Positions 27,176 through 36,452 of a DNA stretch of 64,000 bases are shown here, one piece after another. The notes beneath the pieces were generated by a model. That model was not told the DNA's origin and ran no database searches. It worked only from the letters and a program-made list of their open reading frames with translations. Positions within the stretch are counted from its first letter, which is position 1. The number at the start of each line of letters is the position of its first letter. A program made the position numbers and the translations under genes. Source of the DNA: Bacteroidaceae bacterium (GTDB lineage Bacteria > Bacteroidota > Bacteroidia > Bacteroidales > Bacteroidaceae); NCBI GenBank assembly GCA_024398755.1, contig JAKSIQ010000001.1, positions 62,001-126,000 on the forward strand, written 5' to 3'.

Positions 27176-28336
27176 ATGGGCAACGACAGTCTGAAAAACA
27201 GATTCCAAGAGCAGTTTGGCCATGAATGCCGACTGTTTTTCTCGCCAGGACGCATCAATCTGATAGGCGAACACACCGACTATAACGCCGGATTCGTGTT
27301 CCCCGGAGCTGTAGACAAAGGCATAACACTTGCCATTGCACCAAACGGCACCAGCATTGTCAATGTGCTGGCAATTGATCTGGAAGGACAGCCGACATGC
27401 AGTTTTGATCTGGAGAACCCGCAGAAGCCAGAACAGAGGTGGGCCTGCTACGTATTCGGAGCATGCATGGAGATTGCAGCCAGAGGTTACGCCTGCAAAG
27501 GATTTGATGCTGCGTTCACTGGTGATATTCCACTTGGCGCCGGCATGTCTTCATCTGCAGCGATAGACTGCGTATTCGCTTACGCTTTGAATGTACTTTT
27601 CTGCAAGTCGGAAATCGACAGACTCGAAATCGCAAAGATAGGCCAGGCCGTTGAAAACAACTGGTGCGGACTGAACTGCGGAATCATGGACCAGTTCGCA
27701 TCGGTCTTCGGGAAAAAAGGCCAACTGATAAGACTTGACTGCCGTTCGCTTGAGTATGAGTATTTTCCGTTCAATCCGGTCGGTTACAGTCTGGTGCTGG
27801 TCGATTCATGCGTCAAGCACATGCTTGGAGGCGAATATAACGAGCGACGCAAGAGTTGCGAGACGGCGGTCGCTGCAATTGCAGCGCGCTGGCCTCAGGT
27901 CAGATCGTTGCGTGATGCCACACATGAAATGCTGGACTCAGTCCGTTCCGACATATCAGAAACAGATTTCCAGCGCGCTTCATATATACTTGATGAGAAG
28001 GAACGCGTACTTGAAGTATGCGGTTCGCTTGAAAAAGGAGATTACGAGAATGTGGGCCGATGCATGTACCATACGCATTGGGGCATGAGCAGGCAGTACG
28101 GTGCGAGTTGTCCCGAAACCGATTTTCTTGTCGGACTGGCCTCTGACTGCGGAGTCGCAGGCAGCCGCATTATGGGAGGCGGATTCGGTGGCTGCACCAT
28201 CAATCTTATAAAGGATGGCATGCTGCCGGCATTCATTGACATGGTAAAGCAGGAATACAAGGACCGTTTCTCAATTGAACCTAAAATATACAATGTCACT
28301 ATAGGTGACGGTACACGCGAAATATCAAATAAATAA
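27176..28336 (+). CDS. galK: Galactokinase
   Basis: The 386-residue GHMP kinase has the galactokinase signature GRINLIGEHTDYNAG, ATP loop PLGAGMSSSAAI, catalytic Asp region CGIMDQFAS and C-terminal GGGFGGCTINL. It phosphorylates galactose at C1. galT and galE are not in the window. It lies between two epimerase genes and upstream of arabinose genes without a visible terminator, so galactose and arabinose use may be co-expressed. Confidence 0.96.
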   Translation: MGNDSLKNRFQEQFGHECRLFFSPGRINLIGEHTDYNAGFVFPGAVDKGITLAIAPNGTSIVNVLAIDLEGQPTCSFDLENPQKPEQRWACYVFGACMEIAARGYACKGFDAAFTGDIPLGAGMSSSAAIDCVFAYALNVLFCKSEIDRLEIAKIGQAVENNWCGLNCGIMDQFASVFGKKGQLIRLDCRSLEYEYFPFNPVGYSLVLVDSCVKHMLGGEYNERRKSCETAVAAIAARWPQVRSLRDATHEMLDSVRSDISETDFQRASYILDEKERVLEVCGSLEKGDYENVGRCMYHTHWGMSRQYGASCPETDFLVGLASDCGVAGSRIMGGGFGGCTINLIKDGMLPAFIDMVKQEYKDRFSIEPKIYNVTIGDGTREISNK

Positions 28337-28360
28337 TCAACCAATAAACTAACAGACAAA

Positions 28361-29557
28361 ATGAAAAAGAGTTCCATTATCCTGATGGCCGGAATGCTTG
28401 CAATGGCATCGTGCAATCAGAAGGATGCTGCTTCTGCAGAAGATTATCTCAACAAGGCTGATTTCCAGACTGAGTTCACCGGAAAGCAGACAGATCTTTT
28501 CAAACTGACCAATGCCAACAAGTGCGAAGTATGGGTAACCAATTTCGGTGCACGCATTGTCGCCATTCTGGTTCCTGACAAGGATGGCAAGATGCAGGAT
28601 GTTGTCATAGGCTTCAAGAACATCCAGGATTACACCACATTGGCTAGTGACTTCGGTTCGACTGTAGGACGTTATGCCAACCGCATCAACCAGGGCAAGA
28701 TTACTGTTGACGGCGTAACATACCAGCTTCCACAGAACAACTTCGGCCATTGCCTGCATGGAGGTTGCGATATAACCATTCCACAGGGCTGGCAGAACCT
28801 TGTATGGGATGTAAAAGAGGTATCAGACAATTCCATCACTCTTGTAATGAATGCACCTGACGGTGAAACCGCAAACGAAGCCGCAGGCATCGACGGATTC
28901 CCCGGCAATGTGGTTGCAACAGCCACATACACCCTCAATGACAACAATGCCATTGATATTGTATGGAAAGCCACTACAGACGCAAAGACTGTCATCAACA
29001 TGACAAACCACAGCTACTTCAACCTGAACGGCGACCATTCATTGCCAATCACCAATCATATTCTGACTCTTGCAGCTGACAATTTCACCCCAGTTGACGA
29101 CACCTATATGACGACAGGCGAAATAGCATCTGTTGAAGGCACACCGATGGATTTCAGACAGGGCCGCAGAATAGGTGAAGCTATTGAAGGTCTTGAAGGT
29201 GACGCCTTTGAAGACGTACAGCTCAGAAACGGAAACGGTTATGACCACAACTGGGTTCTGAACACCAAGGGTAACGACACACAGTGCTGCGCAAAACTGT
29301 ACAGCCCGATTACCGGTATCTTCGTTGAGGTTTACACCAACGAACCTGGCATTCAGTTCTATTCAGGCAACTTCCTGGACGGTTCCGGCAACGACAAGCA
29401 GGGTAATCCTATGACTATCCGCACAGGCTGCTGCCTTGAGACCCAGAAGTTCCCGGACAGCCCGAACAAGTCAAATCTTGAAGGCTGGTACAGTGCAGAG
29501 CTCGAACCGGGCCAGGAATACTACAGCCACTGCATCTACCAGTTCGGTGCAGAATAA
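28361..29557 (+). CDS. Lipoprotein aldose 1-epimerase (periplasmic mutarotase, AraM-type)
   Basis: The 398-residue protein starts MKKSSIILMAGMLAMASC, a lipoprotein signal with C18. The rest is a galactose mutarotase: VGRYANRINQGKI, the catalytic His in MTNHSYFNLNG, NGYDHNWVLN, NEPGIQFYSGN and KFPDSPNKS. Being outside the inner membrane, it should equilibrate sugar anomers before uptake by the symporter 35 bp downstream. In Bacteroides arabinose clusters an epimerase in this place is called AraM. It is clearly a paralogue of the cytosolic enzyme at 26060. Confidence 0.93.
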   Translation: MKKSSIILMAGMLAMASCNQKDAASAEDYLNKADFQTEFTGKQTDLFKLTNANKCEVWVTNFGARIVAILVPDKDGKMQDVVIGFKNIQDYTTLASDFGSTVGRYANRINQGKITVDGVTYQLPQNNFGHCLHGGCDITIPQGWQNLVWDVKEVSDNSITLVMNAPDGETANEAAGIDGFPGNVVATATYTLNDNNAIDIVWKATTDAKTVINMTNHSYFNLNGDHSLPITNHILTLAADNFTPVDDTYMTTGEIASVEGTPMDFRQGRRIGEAIEGLEGDAFEDVQLRNGNGYDHNWVLNTKGNDTQCCAKLYSPITGIFVEVYTNEPGIQFYSGNFLDGSGNDKQGNPMTIRTGCCLETQKFPDSPNKSNLEGWYSAELEPGQEYYSHCIYQFGAE

Positions 29558-29582
29558 TCAAACGCATTTATTAACCTATTAT

Positions 29583-29599
29583 ATAACAACAAATGTTAT
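29583..29599. promoter_or_regulatory. Palindrome ATAACA-N5-TGTTAT over the symporter start codon
   Basis: ATAACA (29583-29588) and TGTTAT (29594-29599) form a perfect 6-bp inverted repeat with a 5-bp spacer, and the ATG (29593-29595) lies inside it. It could be a repressor site or chance in an AT-rich gap. Confidence 0.3.
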
Positions 29600-31542
29600 T
29601 ACAATCAGTTTCAGTGTTGGAAGGCCTTAAAAACAACGGCTTTGCAACCATTGACTACATCGTAGTTATCGCCTATCTGGCACTCCTCATTTTCCTGGGA
29701 TTTTTCCTCTCCCGCAGTAAGAACGGTAAAGAAAAGGACTCCAAGGACTACTTCCTTGCAGGTAACACCCTGACATGGTGGGCTGTCGGTGCCTCACTCA
29801 TCGCCGCCAACATATCCGCCGAGCAGTTCATCGGCATGTCCGGTTCAGCTTATTCCGCAGGTATTGCAATTGCAGCTTACGAACTCATGGCCGCCGCCAC
29901 ACTTATCGTAGTCGGCAAGTTCCTGCTTCCTGTCATGATCGAGAAGAAGATTTTCACCATTCCGCAGTTCCTGCGTGACCGTTACAACCCCGGAACCGGT
30001 CTGGCCTTCTCAATCTTCTGGCTGTTCCTTTACATATTCATCAACCTGACATCAGTGGCATGGCTGGGTGCTCTTGCCATTGAACAGATTCTGGGTCTGC
30101 GCGGCTGCGTTCTCATGATTGGCAACGCTTCGATTTCAATCCGTCTGGTCATCATTCTGATTCTCTACATCATTGCAGGTGTATATTCAATCTACGGCGG
30201 TCTGTCATCAGTTGCATGGACCGATGTAATGCAGGTTACCTTCCTTGTAGGTGGTGGTCTGATTACCGCCTACGCCGCACTGAACGTAATCGCTACAAAG
30301 CTTGACCTTGACGGCGGTGCTCTTGCAGCACTTGGCAAGGTATTCCAGAGCATGAAGGAAGTACCCGGCGACACCCACTTCAACCTTGCCGTCCAGCGCA
30401 ACGTCGGCATGTACCCGAACATTACCGATGACCCGTACTTCACACTTCCCGGCATCGCCCTTATCGTAGGTGCCCTGTGGCTGACCAACCTGGGTTACTG
30501 GGGCTTCAATCAGTACATCATCCAGAAGGGTCTTGCAGCAAAGAGCCTTTCAGAAGCAAAGAAGGGTATGATTTTCGCAGCCTTCCTGAAGATTCTGATT
30601 CCTTTCATCGTATGTATCCCTGGTGTATGCGCATTCTACATCAAGACACAGCAGCCTGAACTGTTCGCAAGTCTGGCAGGCGGCATCACTATCTCTGACG
30701 ATGCATATCCGTTCCTTATCCGCAACTTCACCCCGGTATTTGTAAAGGGTCTGTCATTTGCTGCTCTTGCAGCCGCTGTCATCTCTTCACTGGCTTCAAT
30801 GTTCAACTCGACATCGACCATCTTCACAATGGATATCTACAAGCAGTACATCAAGAAGGACGCTTCTGAAAAGTCTCTTGTAAACGTTGGCCGTATCACT
30901 TCTGTCGTAGCTCTGGTCATTGCCATGATTGCCGTTTATCCTATCATGGGCGGTGCTGATCAGGCATTCCAGATTATTCAGGAGTATTCAGGCTTCGTAT
31001 ATCCGGGCGTTGTGGTAATCTTCGGTCTGGGTCTGCTGTGGAAGCGTGCTTCAGGTCCTGCAGCCGTTGTTGCAGCCATCGGCACATTCTTCTTCTCAAT
31101 ACTGTTCAAGTTCCTGCTGCCGGAAGTTCCGTTCCTGCTGCGCATGGGTTACGTATTCCTGGTACTGGTTGCCATATTCGTTCCTATGTCACTGCTCAAC
31201 AAGAACGGTCGTATTGAGGCTGAGAAACTTGACCAGCACACCATTGACACACAACTCAAGTGGTCACAGGTTCTGTTCATCGCAGCAGCCGTTTCATTTG
31301 TAGTATTCATTTGGGGTGTTTGCAACCCTGTACTGCGTTCATGGGGCTTTGAGGCAATGCTGTTCTTTGCTGCCATTCTGGGTGTTCTGGGTCTTTACCT
31401 GCGTTCAAACGCCAAGGACAAGTATCAGAATGCCAAGGCAGTCGGTATTGACCTGACTTTGTTCCGCACAGACCGCACCTTCAACATCGGTGCAATCTGT
31501 GTAATTGTAATTCTGGCTATTCTCTACGTATTCCTCTGGTAA
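29593..31542 (+). CDS. Sodium/sugar symporter (SSS family), probable arabinose or galactose uptake
   Basis: The 649-residue membrane protein has about 14 hydrophobic helices. SSS features include [24 protein letters not shown], the sodium-site region [12 protein letters not shown], and [20 protein letters not shown] in the later helices. It imports sugar with sodium across the inner membrane. The stop is one base before araD, and the secreted mutarotase precedes it, which points to L-arabinose (AraP-like) and possibly galactose as substrates. SSS members range over many sugars, so the substrate is inferred from context. Confidence 0.92.
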   Translation: MLLQSVSVLEGLKNNGFATIDYIVVIAYLALLIFLGFFLSRSKNGKEKDSKDYFLAGNTLTWWAVGASLIAANISAEQFIGMSGSAYSAGIAIAAYELMAAATLIVVGKFLLPVMIEKKIFTIPQFLRDRYNPGTGLAFSIFWLFLYIFINLTSVAWLGALAIEQILGLRGCVLMIGNASISIRLVIILILYIIAGVYSIYGGLSSVAWTDVMQVTFLVGGGLITAYAALNVIATKLDLDGGALAALGKVFQSMKEVPGDTHFNLAVQRNVGMYPNITDDPYFTLPGIALIVGALWLTNLGYWGFNQYIIQKGLAAKSLSEAKKGMIFAAFLKILIPFIVCIPGVCAFYIKTQQPELFASLAGGITISDDAYPFLIRNFTPVFVKGLSFAALAAAVISSLASMFNSTSTIFTMDIYKQYIKKDASEKSLVNVGRITSVVALVIAMIAVYPIMGGADQAFQIIQEYSGFVYPGVVVIFGLGLLWKRASGPAAVVAAIGTFFFSILFKFLLPEVPFLLRMGYVFLVLVAIFVPMSLLNKNGRIEAEKLDQHTIDTQLKWSQVLFIAAAVSFVVFIWGVCNPVLRSWGFEAMLFFAAILGVLGLYLRSNAKDKYQNAKAVGIDLTLFRTDRTFNIGAICVIVILAILYVFLW

Positions 31543-31543
31543 T

Positions 31544-32239
31544 ATGTTGGAAGAACTTAAAGAAAAGGTGTTTCAGGCCAACCTTGACCTTGTGCGTCAG
31601 GGACTGGTAATATTCACCTGGGGCAACGTTTCGGGCATAGACCGTGAAAAAGGACTTGTAGTCATCAAGCCCAGTGGTGTAAGCTATGACGAAATGAAGG
31701 CGTCCGATATGGTTGTAGTCTCCCTCGAAACCGGCAAGGTTGTCGAGGGTGATCTCAACCCTTCGTCAGACACCCCGACACATCTGGTCCTGTACAGAGC
31801 ATTCCCGAACATTCAAGGTGTTGTACACACCCACTCCACATACGCTACAGCATGGGCACAGGCCGGTATGGACATTCCTAACATTGGAACAACCCACGCC
31901 GACTACTTCTACAAGGATATACCTTGCACAGCCGACATGACTGAAACGGAAGTGAAGGGCGAATATGAACTTGAGACCGGTAATGTAATTGTGCGCCGTT
32001 TTGAAGGCATCAACCCGGATCACACGCCCGGCGTTCTTGTAAAGAACCACGGTCCGTTCTCCTGGGGAACAAGCCCTTCAAACGCAGTGTATAATGCAAA
32101 GGTCATGGAACAGTGCGCAAAAATGGCGTACATTTCATTCACTCTGAACCCCGGCACGACCATGAATCCTCTTCTCGTCGAGAAGCATTACATGCGCAAG
32201 CACGGCCCTAACGCATATTACGGACAGAAGAAAAAATAA
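31544..32239 (+). CDS. araD: L-ribulose-5-phosphate 4-epimerase
   Basis: The 231-residue class II aldolase-like enzyme matches E. coli AraD in length and numbering: D76 in SSDTPTH, zinc ligands H95 and H97 in VVHTHSTYA, and a third His in [10 protein letters not shown] near 169. It converts L-ribulose-5-phosphate to D-xylulose-5-phosphate, which feeds the pentose phosphate pathway (rpe, tkt and rpiB are also in this window). It starts one base after the symporter stop. araA follows after 57 bp. Confidence 0.95.
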   Translation: MLEELKEKVFQANLDLVRQGLVIFTWGNVSGIDREKGLVVIKPSGVSYDEMKASDMVVVSLETGKVVEGDLNPSSDTPTHLVLYRAFPNIQGVVHTHSTYATAWAQAGMDIPNIGTTHADYFYKDIPCTADMTETEVKGEYELETGNVIVRRFEGINPDHTPGVLVKNHGPFSWGTSPSNAVYNAKVMEQCAKMAYISFTLNPGTTMNPLLVEKHYMRKHGPNAYYGQKKK

Positions 32240-32296
32240 ATTTTTCCTTTGTCCGTCGGACCTTATACAGAGTAAGAACAATTAATTTGATGAATT

Positions 32297-33829
32297 ATGT
32301 TTGACAATTATGAAATATGGTGGGTGACAGGTGCACAGCTTCTTTACGGAGGCGATGCCGTTGTCCAGGTGGACGGTCACTCAAAGCAGATGGTTGCCGG
32401 TCTGAACGAATCAGGCAACATTCCTGTAAAGATTGTATATAAAGGTACTGCCAACAGCAGCAAGGAGGTTGAAGAAGTCATGCTGGCCGCCAACAACGAC
32501 AGCAAGTGCATAGGTATCATCACCTGGATGCACACCTTCAGCCCCGCCAAGATGTGGATCAAGGGCCTGCAGTCACTCAAGAAGCCTCTGCTGCATTTCC
32601 ACACCCAGTTCAATCAGGAAATTCCATGGAGCACCATGGACATGGACTTCATGAACCTGAACCAGAGCGCCCACGGTGACATTGAATTCGGACATATATG
32701 CACACGCATGCGCATACCGCGCAAGGTGGTTGTAGGTTACTGGAAGAGCGCAGAAGCACAGAAGCAGATTGCCGTATGGGCACGTGCAGCTGCCGGCCGT
32801 GCCGATGCCCACGACGTACGCTGTCTGATGTTCGGCATGAACATGAACAATGTAGCCGTTACCGACGGCGACCGCGTTGAATTCGAGCAGCGTCTTGGAT
32901 ATCACGTTGACTACTATCCTGTTTCATCACTCATGGATTACTTCAGGAAAGTGACCGATGCCGAGACCGATGCGCTTGTCGAAGAATACAAGAAGCTTTA
33001 CACCATCAAGATTGACGAAAGCGGCGAGCAGGTTTATTGGGAAAAGGTACGCAACTCAGCCAAGGCCGAGATTGCAATACGCCGCGTGCTGAAGGACGAA
33101 GGTGCAACAGCTTTCACAACCAACTTCGATGACCTTGGAGGTGCCGACATCGATGCACCCGATTTCCTCGGCTTCGACCAAATTCCGGGTCTTGCCTCAC
33201 AGCGTCTCATGCAGGAAGGCATAGGCTTCGGTGCCGAGGGCGACTGGAAGACAGCTTGCCTGTACCGCACTCTCTGGGTAATGAACCAGGGTCTTGCCAA
33301 GGGTTGCTCATTCCTCGAGGACTACACTCTCAACTTCGATGCAAAGCAGACTTCAAGCCTGCAGAGCCACATGCTGGAAATATGTCCTCTCATTGCATCC
33401 GACAAACCAAAGCTGGAAGTCCACTTCCTAGGCATTGGCATACGCAAGCAGCAAACCGCCCGTCTGGTATTCACATCAAAGACCGGCTTCGGCATCAAGG
33501 CAACCATCGTTGACCTTGGCAACCGTTTCCGTCTGATTACCAGCGAAGTTGACTGCATCGAGCCGAAACCCATGCCAAAGCTGCCGGTTGCATCGGCCCT
33601 GTGGGTTCCCCAGCCATCGTTCGAGATTGGCGCAGGAGCATGGATTCTTGCCGGTGGCACACACCACAGTGCATTCTCTTACGACATTACCGCTGAATAC
33701 TGGGAAGACTTCGCTGAAATGGCAGGCATTGAATGCATAAGCATTGACAAGAACACCACCATCAGCGGTTTCAAGCAGCAGCTGCGCAATAACGAAGTTT
33801 ACTACATGCTTAACAAAGCCTTGATGTAA
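32297..33829 (+). CDS. araA: L-arabinose isomerase
   Basis: The 510-residue protein begins with the conserved EIWWVTGAQLLYGG. It carries MHTFSPAKMWI, the manganese-ligand regions (GAEGDWKTACL, HMLEICPLIA) and GGTHHSAFSYD near the C-terminus. It converts L-arabinose to L-ribulose. Length is close to E. coli AraA (500). The next gene, araB-like, starts after two bases. Confidence 0.97.
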   Translation: MFDNYEIWWVTGAQLLYGGDAVVQVDGHSKQMVAGLNESGNIPVKIVYKGTANSSKEVEEVMLAANNDSKCIGIITWMHTFSPAKMWIKGLQSLKKPLLHFHTQFNQEIPWSTMDMDFMNLNQSAHGDIEFGHICTRMRIPRKVVVGYWKSAEAQKQIAVWARAAAGRADAHDVRCLMFGMNMNNVAVTDGDRVEFEQRLGYHVDYYPVSSLMDYFRKVTDAETDALVEEYKKLYTIKIDESGEQVYWEKVRNSAKAEIAIRRVLKDEGATAFTTNFDDLGGADIDAPDFLGFDQIPGLASQRLMQEGIGFGAEGDWKTACLYRTLWVMNQGLAKGCSFLEDYTLNFDAKQTSSLQSHMLEICPLIASDKPKLEVHFLGIGIRKQQTARLVFTSKTGFGIKATIVDLGNRFRLITSEVDCIEPKPMPKLPVASALWVPQPSFEIGAGAWILAGGTHHSAFSYDITAEYWEDFAEMAGIECISIDKNTTISGFKQQLRNNEVYYMLNKALM

Positions 33830-33831
33830 TT

Positions 33832-35427
33832 ATGGCATACAATCCTAAACAGATCATAGAACAGGGTAAAGCCGTCCTCGGCATTGAGTTCGGCTCCACA
33901 CGTATCAAGGCCGTTCTTATCGACCCTGAATTCAAGCCTATTGCACAGGGAAGCCACACCTGGGAAAACCAGTTGGTAGGCGGCCTGTGGTCATACAGTA
34001 TTGAAAGCATCTGGTTTGGTCTGCAGGACTGTTACCAGAATCTGCGCAAGCAGGTAAAGGAAAAATACGAATGTGAAATTGAGAGCCTCGCATCGATTGG
34101 TATCAGTGCCATGATGCACGGCTACATGCCGTTCGACAAGAACGCCAACATTCTTGTACCTTTCCGTACCTGGCGATGCACCAACACAGGTAAGGCAGCC
34201 AAGGAGCTGTCTGACCTGTTTGTATTTAATGTTCCACTGCGTTGGAGCATTTCACATCTGTATCAGGCAATTCTCGACAACGAGCCTCACGTCAAGGACA
34301 TTGATTATCTGACCACTTTGGCCGGATACATTCACTGGCAGCTTACAGGACGCAAGGTACTTGGTGTAGGCGATGCATCAGGTATGATTCCTGTCGATCC
34401 GACCACAAAGAGCTACAATGCCGGCATGGTTGAAAAATTCGACAAACTGATTGCCCCAAAGGGTTATCCATGGAAGCTTCTTGACATTCTGCCACAGTCA
34501 CTTGATGCAGGACAGGATGCAGGCCAGCTGACCGAAGCCGGCGCACGCAAGCTGGACATCAGCGGAAACCTGAAGGCAGGAGCCCAGATATGTCCTCCGG
34601 AAGGCGACGCCGGTACAGGTATGGTTGCCACAAACGCAGTACGACCACGCACCGGCAATGTATCGGCCGGAACATCGTCGTTCTCAATGATTGTTCTTGA
34701 AAAAGACCTCAAGAAGCCACACGAAGTCATTGACATTGTAACCACGCCTGACGGTAGTCCTGTAGCCATGGTACACTGCAACAACTGCACCAGCGACCTT
34801 AACGCATGGGTAAACCTGTTCAAGGAATACGAAGAGATTATGGGAATGCAGGTCGATATGGGCCGTATATTCTCAAACCTTTTCAACCACGCGCTGAAAG
34901 GCAGCAAGGACTGCGGCGGCATAATGAGTTTCAACTATGTATCAGGTGAACCTGTCACAGGTTTTGCTGACGGACGCCCACTGTTCGTACGTTCAGCTCA
35001 GGACAAGTTCAATCTTGCCAACTTCATGCGTGCCATCATCAGCGGTGCTATAGGTGTTCTCAAGATTGGCAACGACATTCTGTTCAAGGAGGAAAAAATC
35101 AAAGTTGACCGCATTACCGGTCACGGCGGTCTTTTCACCACACCGGGCGTAGGTCAGCGCATACTTGGAGCTGCATTGAATTCTCCTATCTCATGCATGG
35201 AGACAGCCGGTGAAGGCGGTCCATGGGGTATGGCAATTCTGGCCGCATACCGCATCAACGGTGCCGGACAGAAACTGGCAGACTATCTGGACAAGGAGGT
35301 GTTTGCAGGTAACACAGGTACCTCAATTGCTCCTGATCCCGAAGACGTGGAAGGTTTCAATGCCTACATTGAAAACTACAAGGCCTGCATGCCCATCGAG
35401 GCTGCAGCCGTGCAGTACAAGAAGTGA
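33832..35427 (+). CDS. araB: FGGY-family carbohydrate kinase, probable L-ribulokinase
   Basis: The 531-residue sugar kinase has an actin-like ATPase fold: phosphate loop GIEFGSTRIKAVLID, the second-domain loop GNVSAGTSSFSMIV, and the adenosine-site region ETAGEGGPWGMAILAAY. It is not close to E. coli AraB by eye, but the kinase in this position in Bacteroides arabinose clusters phosphorylates L-ribulose, and no other kinase is present between araA and araD. It ends the operon, with a strong terminator 20 bp later. The substrate is inferred from context. Confidence 0.85.
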   Translation: MAYNPKQIIEQGKAVLGIEFGSTRIKAVLIDPEFKPIAQGSHTWENQLVGGLWSYSIESIWFGLQDCYQNLRKQVKEKYECEIESLASIGISAMMHGYMPFDKNANILVPFRTWRCTNTGKAAKELSDLFVFNVPLRWSISHLYQAILDNEPHVKDIDYLTTLAGYIHWQLTGRKVLGVGDASGMIPVDPTTKSYNAGMVEKFDKLIAPKGYPWKLLDILPQSLDAGQDAGQLTEAGARKLDISGNLKAGAQICPPEGDAGTGMVATNAVRPRTGNVSAGTSSFSMIVLEKDLKKPHEVIDIVTTPDGSPVAMVHCNNCTSDLNAWVNLFKEYEEIMGMQVDMGRIFSNLFNHALKGSKDCGGIMSFNYVSGEPVTGFADGRPLFVRSAQDKFNLANFMRAIISGAIGVLKIGNDILFKEEKIKVDRITGHGGLFTTPGVGQRILGAALNSPISCMETAGEGGPWGMAILAAYRINGAGQKLADYLDKEVFAGNTGTSIAPDPEDVEGFNAYIENYKACMPIEAAAVQYKK

Positions 35428-35447
35428 CCTGTTACAGTCCAAAAGAG

Positions 35448-35490
35448 AAACAGCACTCTGACAATAAGACAGTCAGAGTGCTGTTTTATT
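35448..35490 (+). terminator. Terminator of the galactose/arabinose operon
   Basis: AAACAGCACTCTGAC (35448-35462) pairs perfectly with GTCAGAGTGCTGTTT (35472-35486) over a 9-base loop, followed by TTATTTTC. On the minus strand the flank is TTTCTCTTTT, so it may also help end the gene at 35502. Confidence 0.92.
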
Positions 35491-35501
35491 TTCAATATGT
35501 T

Positions 35502-36434
35502 TTATAAGACTATGTACAGTATCAGCACTGCAACAATGAATGCAAGCACTGAAAGACAGATTATCAGCCGTTTCGATAATTTACGATACATCTTAACCTG
35601 TTCCGCCTGATTAAGTATCTCGGTCTGGAGATCCTCCTCTCTCTCATAATACTTTCCATCAGGTGCTGGCAGACACAGGCAGCGCACTTTCTCATTGAAC
35701 AGATAATGTTCTTCATTGCCGCAGTAACCGAAAACCTGCATATTCAGTCTTTCAGAGCCATGTTGATACCATTGCATATAATAAGACCGCAATATCTGCT
35801 CACTGACCGGCATAACCTTGATGAATGGATACTTTGAATTGATCACCACCGACATTGGCACCTGATTTATACGTTCAACCTTTCCATCGTGTCCAAGTTT
35901 TTTCAGCAGATCAAGCGTATCCTTTTCTATATTCCGAGACAGTTCAGTCCTTTTTGATATACAGAAACAATTCTGAAACAGACCATGATAATGCAAATCA
36001 TATCCCAACTTTCTGTATTCCTCAAGGCAATGATCTGCCTGTTTTCTGGAATAGCCTCTGCATTTCACCCAAGCAGCATATTCGTCAACCGGATTGTCAT
36101 GCAATGGATGCGGCATCAGCGCAAAATCATAATTACCTTCTTCAAACATGTCTATCAGTATTTTCAGACTGTGTTTGATCTTTATGCTCCCATCAAGGCG
36201 AAGGCATATATCCGTATTGCAGTATTTGAAGCAGTTGAACCGTATTTCATAGCATTTATTGAACAGAGACATACCGTCAAGTTCATGATCGTGCACAATG
36301 TTCCATGTCTGTGATTTAAGATTCAAGTTATCGGTAACCAGAATATACTCTGCTTCAGGGTCCATTTCATCAATCTCATGAACCTTCTCATAATCACCGA
36401 TAATATAAGAAAATACCGTATACCGTTTTTTCAT
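35502..36434 (-). CDS. DUF616-like (TOD1/MUCI70-type) glycosyltransferase with C-terminal membrane anchor
   Basis: The start is taken at ATG 36434 (MKKRYTVFSYIIGDYEKVHE, 310 residues). The pattern YIIGDYEK, VTDNLNLKSQTWNI, a DxDG-like LRLDGSIKI and ALMPHPLHD matches DUF616, a GT-A-like glycosyltransferase group. A single hydrophobic segment (LIICLSVLAFIVAVLILYIV) at the very C-terminus suggests membrane anchoring. The gene is visibly more AT-rich than the metabolic genes around it, which hints at transfer. It is 18 bp after the SNF transporter gene. The acceptor is unknown. Confidence 0.7.
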   Translation of the reverse strand: MKKRYTVFSYIIGDYEKVHEIDEMDPEAEYILVTDNLNLKSQTWNIVHDHELDGMSLFNKCYEIRFNCFKYCNTDICLRLDGSIKIKHSLKILIDMFEEGNYDFALMPHPLHDNPVDEYAAWVKCRGYSRKQADHCLEEYRKLGYDLHYHGLFQNCFCISKRTELSRNIEKDTLDLLKKLGHDGKVERINQVPMSVVINSKYPFIKVMPVSEQILRSYYMQWYQHGSERLNMQVFGYCGNEEHYLFNEKVRCLCLPAPDGKYYEREEDLQTEILNQAEQVKMYRKLSKRLIICLSVLAFIVAVLILYIVL

Positions 36435-36452
36435 AAAAACTTGGATAAACAA

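Noticed and set aside
32240..32296. GTCC-GTC-GGAC hairpin between araD and araA as terminator
   Set aside because: Stem of 4 bp without T-tract; the operon appears continuous.
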